Source: G963665815 sp942492065 (GTDB lineage: Bacteria > Cloacimonadota > Cloacimonadia > Cloacimonadales > JAIOQZ01). From it: 64,000 bases of DNA. Each line of letters starts with the position of its first letter. Position 1 is the stretch's first letter. Made by a program: the position numbers and the translations under genes. Location of the stretch: NCBI GenBank assembly GCA_942492065.1, contig CALODV010000013.1:1-64000 (forward strand), given 5' to 3'. Positions 17,530 to 26,540 of this stretch are shown here, piece by piece. Below the pieces are notes generated by a model. That model ran no database searches and had not been told where the DNA came from. It worked only from the letters and a program-made list of their open reading frames with translations.

Positions 17530-18537
17530 ATGAAGAAATTTTTAGTAATTACCATATTATTGTTAGTTGTTTTCCAGCTGACAGCTTTTCCTATCAGACG
17601 GTATGAATATCATCTTCCGGAAAAGCAGGTATCTGCAATAGCTCTGAGTCTGGGTGGAAGCCATGTGACCTACGAAAACGGTTCAGCACCTGACTACAAC
17701 AATCCCGCCATATTGGCATATCTCAATGGGATGAAAGCGTCTGTATCATACCAGATGAGAAACAGTGGCGAAGAGAATACAGGACTGACAATTGAGAACT
17801 CAAACAAACTTAAAAGAAGTCAATTTGTCTATGCGAATGCTTTTGCAGATCTGGGAGCTATTTCTTTCCAGCCTCTTGCAGACTTATCTGAGACCAACAC
17901 ATACACTGATTCAGGAAGAGTTTTCTCAGAATACAGTTCATACTCATTGAATTCCGTTGGTTTCACTTATGCGGAAAAACGGAAAAACTCTTCATTCGGA
18001 CTGAACTTTAAGTATATGTTCGGAAGACTTGTATATAAGCAGGATGAAATAACAAATGGTGTGATAATTAATGAAGACTTTATTGATGACAGAGTTCATG
18101 GTTTTACAACTGACTTTGGAGTGTTATACAAATCAGGCAATTATTCATCAGGATTTGTTGTTTATGATATATTATCTCAATTATACTGGAAAAAAAGTGA
18201 GAATGTGACATTGAAACAGCGTTTCGCATTTGGTAATCAAATTGGTAATGAGGAAGGAGCTTTTATATCTACAGTAACAGGATATGTAAGAAAAAGCATG
18301 AAACAGACTTATCATTTCGGACTTGTTAAAAACTATTCCATTCTGGGTAGCTCTACAAGAAATTCAAGTGTCAGAACCGGTGTATACAGCAGGGACTTTT
18401 CATCACAGAAAAAAATATTTGTAACAATGGGTTCTACATACAGATATGATAAAATCAATTTTGAGCTCTCAATGGTTGTCAACAATCTGGATATTGATAC
18501 AGCCAAGTACCTACTTACTATCTCCTTCGGGGAATAA
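17530..18537 (+). CDS. Outer-membrane beta-barrel protein of PorV/PorQ-like type
   Basis: A 335-residue protein; start placed at the ATG in AGATAACATGAAGAAA because it gives a clean signal peptide (MKKFLVITILLLVVFQLTAF), 14 codons inside the longest frame. The mature part is made of alternating amphipathic strands and has the ALSLGGSHVTYENGSAPDYNNPAIL opening seen in FadL/PorV-like barrels of the FCB group, and it ends with an aromatic-rich strand (KYLLTISFGE). In type IX secretion systems PorV-type barrels escort cargo with C-terminal sorting tails; two such cargoes are encoded in this window. The link is inference. It sits between yggS and the BatA-like gene. Confidence 0.7.
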   Translation: MKKFLVITILLLVVFQLTAFPIRRYEYHLPEKQVSAIALSLGGSHVTYENGSAPDYNNPAILAYLNGMKASVSYQMRNSGEENTGLTIENSNKLKRSQFVYANAFADLGAISFQPLADLSETNTYTDSGRVFSEYSSYSLNSVGFTYAEKRKNSSFGLNFKYMFGRLVYKQDEITNGVIINEDFIDDRVHGFTTDFGVLYKSGNYSSGFVVYDILSQLYWKKSENVTLKQRFAFGNQIGNEEGAFISTVTGYVRKSMKQTYHFGLVKNYSILGSSTRNSSVRTGVYSRDFSSQKKIFVTMGSTYRYDKINFELSMVVNNLDIDTAKYLLTISFGE

Positions 18538-18548
18538 ACGGGGTATGA

Positions 18549-20483
18549 ATGTTTCAGCTGTCATTTCTTAACTCGGGATTTCTGGCACTGCTTTCAACAG
18601 CAGTTATACCAATCCTGATTTACCTGTTTGCCAAAAGACGACCTGATAAACTTGTTTTCAGTTCTCTGATGTTTCTAAAACAGATAACAAAGCAGCAAAC
18701 CAAAAGAATCACTATTAAGAATATCATTCTGCTGATCATAAGAATTCTGATTATAGCTCTTAGTGTTCTGGCAATATCACGCCCGGCAGTGCGTCACAGA
18801 ATATTCAAAGCATCTGACAAGCATCCTCCTACAGCAATTGTTATGATTATCGATAACTCCTATTCCATGGATTATCTGGAGTCAGAAATAACTAATCTGG
18901 AAAAAGCTAAAGAAAATGCTCAGAAGATAAACAGTATTCTCACTGTACAAGACTATTGCGCTGTACTTACATTTGACTCTGGTTACAATGGTTTTATCTC
19001 AGACATGACTCAGGGAAAAGTTAACAGCAAATCTATCGAGTCAATTGATCCTGTATCTGATATCATCGATTTTAACACAGTCCTTGAAAAAGCATACTAT
19101 CTTTTAGATAAAGTTCACCTGCCCAACAAGGAAATTGTTGTTTTCAGTGACCTGCAGAGCAACGTGTATACTGACAACATGATTAAAGATATACCGGTAA
19201 ACTTCGTCAGAATATCTAATACAGAAAGACAGCGTAACATAAGCTGCAGTAATGCTCATATAAGTTATAGGTATGTAGACAGGAACAGACAGAAAGAAGT
19301 AGTATTCAGTATTACAAATCACTCTGATCAGGATATGGAAGACCAGATATACCGACTGATCGTAAACCAGCAGACTATACAGGAACGCAGTGTATCACTG
19401 AAAGCCGGGCAGACCAGAGAGCTTTCATTGCCTGTAAGGTTTGAAAGAAATGGCTGGTACAACGGTTATGTTGAAGTAAATGATGAGAGATTGCCTTTCG
19501 ATAACAAAACATACTTCTCCTTCTACAATAAAATGAAGCAGGATATAGCTGTTATCTGCAGGTCCAAAAAAGATGTACCGCTGCCGATAAAAACTATTCT
19601 TAATATTTATTCAGGTAGTAAGAGTAATATTAAATACATAAGTAATGTCAATTCCGAGAATCTGAAATCAATATCCTCTTATGATGTTGTTGTATTGTAT
19701 AATCCGAATTATTCAACAAAACTATCTGCTTTGATGAAAGAAATGAAGAACAATGGCAAAAGTTTTATGTTTTTTTCCGGTGAACAACTCGATCAGCAAT
19801 GGAAATCGGAACTATCAGACATCTTTTCGGTAAATATCGGTGATTATAATGATAAAGAGCTGTTCATTACGGAATTCAATAATTATCATGAGATTACAAA
19901 GATTATATCTCAAGACAAAGAAGAGCATCAGATTCACGGTTATTTCAGTGCTATCTCCGGTAATTCTAATGTCCTGGCGGGATCCGGCACTAACCCACTT
20001 GTTCTGGAAAAAAGCAATAGTATTTTATGGCTGATAGACTTCAGTAACAAGAACAACACGCTTGTATACGACAAAGTTTTCCCTGTCATGTTGTTCAGAA
20101 GTGCTCAAATGCAGAACAGCGAGGCTTTTGCTTCTGACCGATATCGGGTTGGAGACAAACTTAGAGGAATAGAATCCATTACACTTCCGGATGGAAATAC
20201 GATCACAGAAAGAGAGCTGATACTGAAAGATGCCGGAATATACAGGCTCAACGGAAACAGTATCGATAATATATCGGTAAATATTGATAAAAAAGAAAGT
20301 ACTTTCATGCCGGTTGATTCACTCAGACTTGAAAAAATAGATGTATATGGAAATGACTGGTTCAATAATGTCCTGCATACAAGATACGGCTACGAGCTTT
20401 GGAGAATAATTGTATTAATTGTGCTGGCATTATTCTTACTGGAAATGCTGATTGTTAAGAATGAAGAAAGGAAAACTCAATAA
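18549..20483 (+). CDS. BatA-domain/VWA membrane protein
   Basis: A 644-residue inner-membrane protein. Residues 1-85 are the BatA N-terminal region with two helices (FLALLSTAVIPILIYLFAKRR and NIILLIIRILIIALSVLAISRP). A von Willebrand A domain follows with the metal-site motif DNSYS near residue 101 and VVFSDLQSN near 200. Further on are an immunoglobulin-like region and an amidotransferase-like segment common in this family, then a C-terminal helix (IIVLIVLALFLLEMLIV). Such proteins occur in Bacteroidota with MoxR ATPases and aerotolerance operons; no MoxR gene is seen here. 12 bp after the outer-membrane protein gene. Confidence 0.88.
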   Translation: MFQLSFLNSGFLALLSTAVIPILIYLFAKRRPDKLVFSSLMFLKQITKQQTKRITIKNIILLIIRILIIALSVLAISRPAVRHRIFKASDKHPPTAIVMIIDNSYSMDYLESEITNLEKAKENAQKINSILTVQDYCAVLTFDSGYNGFISDMTQGKVNSKSIESIDPVSDIIDFNTVLEKAYYLLDKVHLPNKEIVVFSDLQSNVYTDNMIKDIPVNFVRISNTERQRNISCSNAHISYRYVDRNRQKEVVFSITNHSDQDMEDQIYRLIVNQQTIQERSVSLKAGQTRELSLPVRFERNGWYNGYVEVNDERLPFDNKTYFSFYNKMKQDIAVICRSKKDVPLPIKTILNIYSGSKSNIKYISNVNSENLKSISSYDVVVLYNPNYSTKLSALMKEMKNNGKSFMFFSGEQLDQQWKSELSDIFSVNIGDYNDKELFITEFNNYHEITKIISQDKEEHQIHGYFSAISGNSNVLAGSGTNPLVLEKSNSILWLIDFSNKNNTLVYDKVFPVMLFRSAQMQNSEAFASDRYRVGDKLRGIESITLPDGNTITERELILKDAGIYRLNGNSIDNISVNIDKKESTFMPVDSLRLEKIDVYGNDWFNNVLHTRYGYELWRIIVLIVLALFLLEMLIVKNEERKTQ

Positions 20484-20492
20484 GAGGATATT

Positions 20493-21521
20493 ATGCTTAA
20501 AAGAAAGATAAATGTTTTTTTTAGAATTTTCACATGGAAGAGGCTTTTTAATTCGCTGTTAAAATATGCTTCATACGGTTTATCCATTATAACCGGAAAG
20601 GCCTTCGTTTGGGGGATGCCTGGTGTTATCATGATTGAGCCCACAAATATCTGCAACCTGAAATGTCCTATGTGCCCATCAGGAAATGGTTCTTTAAAAA
20701 GAGCTAAAGGATATATGGAATTTGATTTATACAAAAAGATCATAGATGAAGTATCGGAATATGCTTTCATGGTCATTCTGTGGAATCAAGGTGAACCGTT
20801 CCTTAATAAGGATATGGTGAAAATGATTAAGTATGCTCATTCCAAACGTTTGTATACACTGGTCTCAACCAATGCAAACATAATGCCTTCAGCAGAAGAT
20901 ATTGTTGATTCCGGGTTGGACAGACTGATAGTCTCACTCGATGGAGCATCTCAGGAAACATACAATCAATACAGAATCAATGGAGAGATTGATAAAGTCA
21001 TAGAAAATGTTAAAAAGCTTGTTGCAGCAAAGAAAAAGAAAAACTCAATTTTCCCCAAAATACTCTGGCAGTTTATTGTGATGAAGCATAACGAACACGA
21101 AATTGAGCCTATCCGCAAGCTTGCGAAAGAGCTTGGAGTAGATTCACTTTCACTTAAAACAGTGCAGATTTATGAAAAAGATGATATAAAGAATTTCCTG
21201 CCTGAAAATCCTAAATACAGACGCTATAAAATATCAGGGGATGATTTTGAATTGAAGTTCGGCATCAAAAACCGCTGCCGAAGAATCTGGGATCAGCCTG
21301 TTATAAACTGGAATGGAGAAATGGCAGTATGCTGTTTTGACAAAGATATCGATTTTCCGGTTGGAAATGTCAGAACAAATTCTGTGAAATCCATCTTTAA
21401 GAATAAAAAATTCCAGAAAATGAGAAACACTATTCTGACAGACAGAAAATCCATAAAGATGTGCAGAAACTGCGGTGAAGGTGTTAAATTAACTTTCTCT
21501 GAAAAGTCTGTTAACAAGTAA
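20493..21521 (+). CDS. Radical SAM/SPASM-domain protein
   Basis: A 342-residue iron-sulfur enzyme. The radical SAM cluster motif CNLKCPMC lies at residues 54-61 in IEPTNICNLKCPMCPSG, followed by the WNQGEPFLN (GEP) strand and IVSLDGAS. The C-terminal SPASM region keeps cysteines at CRRIW, MAVCCFD and CRNCGEG for extra clusters. This architecture is used by peptide-maturase and sugar-modifying enzymes; no candidate substrate is visible nearby. It closes the yggS operon, 10 bp after the BatA-like gene, and lies before the lon promoter. Confidence 0.92.
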   Translation: MLKRKINVFFRIFTWKRLFNSLLKYASYGLSIITGKAFVWGMPGVIMIEPTNICNLKCPMCPSGNGSLKRAKGYMEFDLYKKIIDEVSEYAFMVILWNQGEPFLNKDMVKMIKYAHSKRLYTLVSTNANIMPSAEDIVDSGLDRLIVSLDGASQETYNQYRINGEIDKVIENVKKLVAAKKKKNSIFPKILWQFIVMKHNEHEIEPIRKLAKELGVDSLSLKTVQIYEKDDIKNFLPENPKYRRYKISGDDFELKFGIKNRCRRIWDQPVINWNGEMAVCCFDKDIDFPVGNVRTNSVKSIFKNKKFQKMRNTILTDRKSIKMCRNCGEGVKLTFSEKSVNK

Positions 21522-21546
21522 AAATTTCTCTCAGGAAACGAAGAAT

Positions 21547-21574
21547 TTGACAAAATTTATTTGTTTCATTTGAT
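21547..21574 (+). promoter_or_regulatory. Candidate promoter for lon
   Basis: A perfect TTGACA is followed after 16 bp by TTTGAT, leaving about 55 bp to the CGGAAGGAG ribosome binding site of lon. The -10 is weak. No CIRCE or other heat-shock operator was seen. Confidence 0.3.
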
Positions 21575-21634
21575 AGTACATGTAAAATAACTTATCATAA
21601 GTTTATATATTCTGAGATTACGGAAGGAGAATTA

Positions 21635-23953
21635 ATGTCCACTTATCCTGTTATACCCTTAAGAAATGCAATGATGGTGCCTTATGTGATAACACCAATT
21701 CTGGTTGGAAGACCTGCCTCTCTTGAAGCCCTTGAAACATCATATACTTCTAACAAGGAAATATTGTGTGTTACCCAGAAAGGGAATGCCGAACTTGAAG
21801 AGGATCCCCGAGCATCTGATTTGTTCAGAATGGGAACGATCTGCAGAATTATGCAGATTTTCAGAATGCCTGACGGAAATATCCGAGCATTAATTGAAGG
21901 ACAGTCAAGAGTGCTTATCGATAAGTTTAAACGAAAAAAAGGTATGCTTCAGGCTGAAGTAACTGAGTTTCCGCTGACTGTGGGAGCTATCAGTTCCGAG
22001 ACAGAAGCACTGTTCAGAACATTTAAAAAGACATTTCTGGACTACATCGAGTTAAACAAATCCATCCCGGAAGAATCCATGATTCCTTTCCAGGAAATAA
22101 GAAAACTGGATGAACTGTTTTACTTTGTTCTTGCAAACACGGATGTAGACATCAAGATAAAGCAGAAAGTCTTTGAAATAGAAGAATTCTCTCGTGCTCT
22201 CTTAAAAATATATAATATACTCAATAAAGAAATCGAGCTGTTAAAGCTTGAAAAGAAAATTGATGTCAAAGTAAAAACTAAGCTCAGTAAACTGCAGAAA
22301 GATTATTATCTTAACGAACAACTTAAGATTATACATAAAGAACTTGGTATTTCAAGTGAAGAATCCGATGATCTTCTGGAGTTTAACGAGCAGCTAAAAA
22401 ATACTCCGTTAAATGATGAAGCCCATAAAAAAGCTCAGGAAGAGATCAAGAAAATGTCCAGGATTTCTACACATTCTCAGGAGTATACAGTATTATACAA
22501 TTATCTGAGCTGGCTTTTTGATATCCCATGGAAAGAACCGGAACAGGACGAGTTTGAAATGAAAACTGCCAAAGAGGTCCTGGATGAAGATCATTACGGA
22601 TTGGAAAAAGTAAAAGACAGAATCATGGACTATCTGGCTGTTCTTAAAATGTCCAAAAAATCCAAAGGACAAATTCTCTGTTTCGTTGGGCCTCCGGGAG
22701 TTGGTAAAACCTCACTTGGAAAATCCATTGCAAAATCCCTGCATCGTGAATTCGTCAGACTTTCACTTGGTGGAGTAAGAGATGAAGCCGAGATTCGAGG
22801 GCATAGACGTACTTATATAGGAGCACTCCCAGGTATCATTATGCAGAGTATGAAGAAAGCCGGCACAATGAATCCCCTGATTATGATGGATGAGATTGAT
22901 AAAATGAGTGTGGATTTCCGTGGTGATCCTTCTGCAGCACTTCTTGAAGTACTAGACGCAGAGCAGAATAACCAGTTCAGAGATCACTATCTCGATTTTG
23001 GTTATGACCTGAGTAATGTGTTGTTCATTACAACAGCCAATTCCCTGTCTTCAATACCACAACCACTTCTAGACAGGATGGAAATCATTCATATACCAGG
23101 TTATACATCTCTTGAAAAATTTAATATTGCCGTAGAACACCTTATCCCTAAGCAGATTGAGGAACATAGCATTAACGGCAACTACTCCATAAATTTCCAG
23201 AAACCTGCAATACATAACATAATCACTTCTTACACAAGAGAAGCAGGAGTGAGAGAACTGGAAAGAAAAATTGCTGCAATTGTCAGGAAAACCGTAAGAG
23301 CTTACGTTGAAAAACCTTTTGAAGGAAAGAAAACTATTTCTACCGGTAACCTGAAAAAATATCTCGGGATTCCCAGATTTCTTGATTCAGAAGTACATCA
23401 GGAAAGTAAATCCGGTATTGTTACCGGACTTGCCTGGACTGCTTTTGGGGGAGAAACCCTTACCATAGAAGTCATTAAGATGAAAGGTGAAGGCAAAATC
23501 AAACTCACGGGTAAACTTGGTGACGTAATGCAGGAATCCGCACAGGCAGCATACAGTTATGCCAGACTTCATGCTGAAGATTACAATCTGCCTGAGAATT
23601 TCTATAAAGAATACGACATTCACCTGCATATCCCTGAGGGAGCAATTCCTAAGGATGGACCTTCCGCCGGCATTACGATTGCTACAGCATTAATATCCTG
23701 TCTCAGCAACAGAAAAGTTGACCATACCTACGCTATGACAGGAGAGATAACTCTTTCCGGTGATGTTCTGCCAATTGGAGGATTAGAAGAAAAATTGATA
23801 GCAGCCAACCGAGCCGGAATCAAAAATGTTATTATCCCTGAAAAAAATAAACCGATTTTAGGTGAAATAAAACCTGAAGTACTGAAAGGCATAAATGTGG
23901 AATTTGTGAGGAGGATAGATCAGGTTCTTGATCTGGTCTTGTTAAAAGACTAA
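21635..23953 (+). CDS. lon: ATP-dependent protease Lon
   Basis: Cytoplasmic AAA+ serine protease that degrades damaged and regulatory proteins. In order: substrate-recognition LON domain from residue 4 (YPVIPLRNAMMVP); coiled-coil helices; AAA+ module with Walker A GPPGVGKTS near 352 and Walker B LIMMDEIDKM; C-terminal protease with the catalytic Ser in PKDGPSAGIT near 677 and the Lys in GGLEEKLIAANRAG near 720. 772 residues is a usual length for bacterial LonA. Its stop overlaps the start of the next gene by one base (TAATG), so the two are translationally coupled. Confidence 0.97.
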   Translation: MSTYPVIPLRNAMMVPYVITPILVGRPASLEALETSYTSNKEILCVTQKGNAELEEDPRASDLFRMGTICRIMQIFRMPDGNIRALIEGQSRVLIDKFKRKKGMLQAEVTEFPLTVGAISSETEALFRTFKKTFLDYIELNKSIPEESMIPFQEIRKLDELFYFVLANTDVDIKIKQKVFEIEEFSRALLKIYNILNKEIELLKLEKKIDVKVKTKLSKLQKDYYLNEQLKIIHKELGISSEESDDLLEFNEQLKNTPLNDEAHKKAQEEIKKMSRISTHSQEYTVLYNYLSWLFDIPWKEPEQDEFEMKTAKEVLDEDHYGLEKVKDRIMDYLAVLKMSKKSKGQILCFVGPPGVGKTSLGKSIAKSLHREFVRLSLGGVRDEAEIRGHRRTYIGALPGIIMQSMKKAGTMNPLIMMDEIDKMSVDFRGDPSAALLEVLDAEQNNQFRDHYLDFGYDLSNVLFITTANSLSSIPQPLLDRMEIIHIPGYTSLEKFNIAVEHLIPKQIEEHSINGNYSINFQKPAIHNIITSYTREAGVRELERKIAAIVRKTVRAYVEKPFEGKKTISTGNLKKYLGIPRFLDSEVHQESKSGIVTGLAWTAFGGETLTIEVIKMKGEGKIKLTGKLGDVMQESAQAAYSYARLHAEDYNLPENFYKEYDIHLHIPEGAIPKDGPSAGITIATALISCLSNRKVDHTYAMTGEITLSGDVLPIGGLEEKLIAANRAGIKNVIIPEKNKPILGEIKPEVLKGINVEFVRRIDQVLDLVLLKD

Positions 23954-24189
23954 TGAATATTACGATTAGATCGCACAAAAAACTTGCAGGAGATATCGAC
24001 AGATATATAGTCAAGGTACCATCCGAGGAACTGGTGTACTTTGGGTACATTATAGAAGCTTTCGAAGGATTCTGTAATTACTCTACAATTACCCGGGGCA
24101 GTGAAAAACTGATTCAGGTGGATGCGTCTCCGGACTACAATGATATTGTCATGGAAATTATAGACTTCCTGAAAGGCTGGGAGCTGTAG
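23953..24189 (+). CDS. DUF4911-family protein
   Basis: A 78-residue protein that starts within the lon stop codon. The sequence MNITIRSHKKLAGDIDRYIV... with IIEAFEGFCNYSTI and VDASPDYNDIVMEIIDFLKG fits the small DUF4911 family as I recall it; an alpha/beta ACT-like ferredoxin fold is plausible. Function unknown. Coupling to lon suggests a dosage link, not a shown interaction. A small GC-rich inverted repeat follows at 24211-24228. Confidence 0.75.
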   Translation: MNITIRSHKKLAGDIDRYIVKVPSEELVYFGYIIEAFEGFCNYSTITRGSEKLIQVDASPDYNDIVMEIIDFLKGWEL

Positions 24190-24771
24190 ACATTCTACAA
24201 ACCGCGTAGAGGCAACCGGACGGTTGTCTTAATAAATGCATGAAAAGTGATTGTCAGTATTCAAGAATTTCCTGCTTGTTATGGACTTATGGGATATCAC
24301 AGGTTACACCCGACAGATCTTATTTCTATTTTAATGGGGTTTGTCTGCAAACGGAACAGCTCCAATAGAGCTTTATACACACACGTCCACCTTCGATATC
24401 CATCCCTCTTCTTTGAGGGGAATTTGCAATTCCTTTGCTTTGATTTGACTTTAGTACCTCCCTGTGAGAAATCCTCTATCGTAAGTACGAAAAATCGACT
24501 TAATTCTTTCTTAAGATAATAATTCCGATGTAAGGTTTGAGCCTAACCCACATTTTGAACAGCAATTAGAATTCTTCCAACCAAATTTCAACATATTTAT
24601 TGACAATCTCCTGAACAAAACAGTAAAATTGTATGTTAAGCTGACTAAGCAGGATAAACTAATATTTTGCAATCCCAGCGTTATAGTTATCTTATTATAA
24701 TTAACTGAATCCCGGTTCTGACAACCAAAAAATACAACATAAAAAATATATGAATAATTAAGGAGGAAAAT
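24190..24771 (+). other. Long intergenic region upstream of add
   Basis: About 580 bp without a convincing gene; a 90-codon frame at 24247-24519 opens with a non-ATG start, has no ribosome binding site and atypical composition. An inverted repeat (GCAACCG with CGGTTGT) at 24211-24228 could be a weak terminator. A good promoter lies at 24600-24629, which leaves a leader of about 140 nt before add. Confidence 0.5.
24600..24629 (+). promoter_or_regulatory. Promoter for add-pyrE
   Basis: TTGACA and TAAAAT are separated by 18 bp; only one mismatch to consensus overall. The transcript would carry an untranslated leader of about 137 nt before the AAGGAGG ribosome binding site. Confidence 0.55.
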
Positions 24772-25845
24772 ATGAAATTGACACGAGAATTCATTCACAA
24801 GCTGCCTAAAGTAGATCTCCATGTACACCTTGACGGTTCACTGAGAATCCCGACTATTTTTGAACTGGCAAAAGAGCAGAAAGTCAAGCTGCCTGCAAAT
24901 GATGAAAAAAGCTTAAAGAAAATTGTCTGCTGTGATAAAGAATGTAAAAGTCTTAACGAATACCTCAGAGGTTTCGGCGTAACTCTTTCCGTACTTCAAA
25001 CTGAAGATGCTCTGGAAAGAACGGCTTACGAACTTGCCGAAGATGCTGCAGCAGAGAATATCAGATATATGGAAGTCAGATATTCACCTATCCTTCATAC
25101 AGATAAAGGTCTTAAACTTACTCAGATTTCCGAAGCTGTAATCAGAGGACTGAGAAAAGCTGAGAGAAAATACAATATCAAAACTGGTGTTATTATCTGC
25201 GGAATCAGAAATATGGACCCGAAAATCTCCACAAAACTTGCAGAATTGGCTGTTGCATACAAACACAACGGTGTTCTGGGTTTCGATCTTGCCGGTGCAG
25301 AATACGACAATCCTGCTCTCGACCATAAAGAAGCATTCGATCTTGCGCTTAAGAACAACCTGAATGTTACTATTCATGCAGGAGAAGCTTACGGACCTGC
25401 CAGTATTCATCAGGCTCTGCAATATTGCGGTACACACAGAATCGGTCACGGTACCAGACTAAAAGAAGACGGTGACCTGCTTAACTTTGTGAATGACCAC
25501 AGAATCCCTCTGGAAATCTGCGTAAAAAGCAATATGCACACAAAAGCCGTGCCGTCAATCAAAGAGCACCCACTTTCATTCTACCTCGAATATGGTTTAA
25601 GAGTAACCCTTAACACAGATAACAGATTAATTTCAGATACAACCTTGACAGATGAATACATGCTGGCAATCAATGAACTCGGAATTAATTATCCGGAACT
25701 CAAGCTGCTTATAATAAACGGCTTCAAATCATCATTCTATCCTTACAATGAAAAAGTAAGAATATTGAATGAAGCATTGGCAGAAATGGCTGTTCTGGAA
25801 GAACAAAACATGAAAAAACCAATAATTCTGGAAGAAAAAATCTAA
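24772..25845 (+). CDS. add: Adenosine deaminase
   Basis: Zinc hydrolase of the amidohydrolase superfamily that converts adenosine and deoxyadenosine to inosine forms for purine salvage. Metal ligands are in VDLHVHLDGSL (about residues 14-24), HAGEAYG near 203 with the catalytic Glu, GTHRIGHGTRL near 222, and the metal-binding Asp in TLNTDNRLIS near 283. At 357 residues it has the usual length. A strong AAGGAGGAAAAT ribosome binding site precedes the ATG. It is followed by pyrE after a short gap, so purine salvage and pyrimidine synthesis genes share a transcript. Confidence 0.96.
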   Translation: MKLTREFIHKLPKVDLHVHLDGSLRIPTIFELAKEQKVKLPANDEKSLKKIVCCDKECKSLNEYLRGFGVTLSVLQTEDALERTAYELAEDAAAENIRYMEVRYSPILHTDKGLKLTQISEAVIRGLRKAERKYNIKTGVIICGIRNMDPKISTKLAELAVAYKHNGVLGFDLAGAEYDNPALDHKEAFDLALKNNLNVTIHAGEAYGPASIHQALQYCGTHRIGHGTRLKEDGDLLNFVNDHRIPLEICVKSNMHTKAVPSIKEHPLSFYLEYGLRVTLNTDNRLISDTTLTDEYMLAINELGINYPELKLLIINGFKSSFYPYNEKVRILNEALAEMAVLEEQNMKKPIILEEKI

Positions 25846-25855
25846 CGGAGGATTG

Positions 25856-26425
25856 ATGAGCACTGTTGAAAAATTGCTGATAGAAGCAAAAGCATTACTT
25901 AAAGGTCACTTTAAACTTACTTCAGGGAGACATTCCGATACTTACATTGAGAAGATCAAATTGATACACGATCCGGAAAAAGTATCTCAATTATGTGAAC
26001 TGCTTGCCGAAAAACTGAAAGATGTTGAGGCAGACGTTATTGTTGGACCTGCAATGGGCGGAATTGTACTCGCTTATGAAGTAGCAAAGAAACTTGGTAA
26101 AAAATTTGTTTTTACTCAGCGTAAAGACGGTGAAATGACAATCCGCAGCGGTTTCCCAATCAGTGCCGGAGATAAGGCAGTTATCATTGAAGACATCGTT
26201 ACAACCGGCGGTTCTGTATTTGAAGTACTCGAAGCACTCAAGAAAAGAGAAATAAACGTAACTGCTATAGGGCTGATTGTTGACAGATCCGGCGGTAAAA
26301 CAGATTTCGGACATCCTACCTATGCCCTGCATACTGTAGACATCCAGTCTTACCCACCGGAAGAATGTCCTCAATGCAAAGCCGGAGATCCTATCACAAC
26401 TCCGGGATCAAGCGATAAAAAGTAA
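25856..26425 (+). CDS. pyrE: Orotate phosphoribosyltransferase
   Basis: Type I phosphoribosyltransferase making orotidine monophosphate from orotate and PRPP in UMP synthesis. LKGHFKLTSGRHSDTY marks the N-terminus of the family; VGPAMGGIVLAYEVA and the PRPP loop AVIIEDIVTTGGSVFE (about residues 116-131) are intact. The C-terminal tail SYPPEECPQCKAG carries a CPQC pair seen in several bacterial PyrE proteins. I use the ATG at 25856 and not the preceding TTG because GGAGG is 4 bp upstream of it. Ends at a strong terminator. Confidence 0.95.
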   Translation: MSTVEKLLIEAKALLKGHFKLTSGRHSDTYIEKIKLIHDPEKVSQLCELLAEKLKDVEADVIVGPAMGGIVLAYEVAKKLGKKFVFTQRKDGEMTIRSGFPISAGDKAVIIEDIVTTGGSVFEVLEALKKREINVTAIGLIVDRSGGKTDFGHPTYALHTVDIQSYPPEECPQCKAGDPITTPGSSDKK

Positions 26426-26448
26426 TTCAATAATATCATATTATATAT

Positions 26449-26481
26449 GGGCTATCTATCTCAGATAGCCCTTTCTTTTTT
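26449..26481 (+). terminator. Intrinsic terminator of add-pyrE
   Basis: A perfect 9-bp stem (GGGCTATCT with AGATAGCCC), 5-nt loop, then TTTCTTTTTT. 23 bp after the pyrE stop. Confidence 0.93.
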
Positions 26482-26540
26482 ATTTACAATTTATACACCT
26501 GTATTTTGTTTGATTCTAATTAATAATCAGGAGCTTTTCG

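Noticed and set aside
24247..24519. 90-codon frame in the gap upstream of add
   Set aside because: Non-ATG start, no ribosome binding site, atypical residue composition and overlap with stop-rich sequence; treated as a chance frame.
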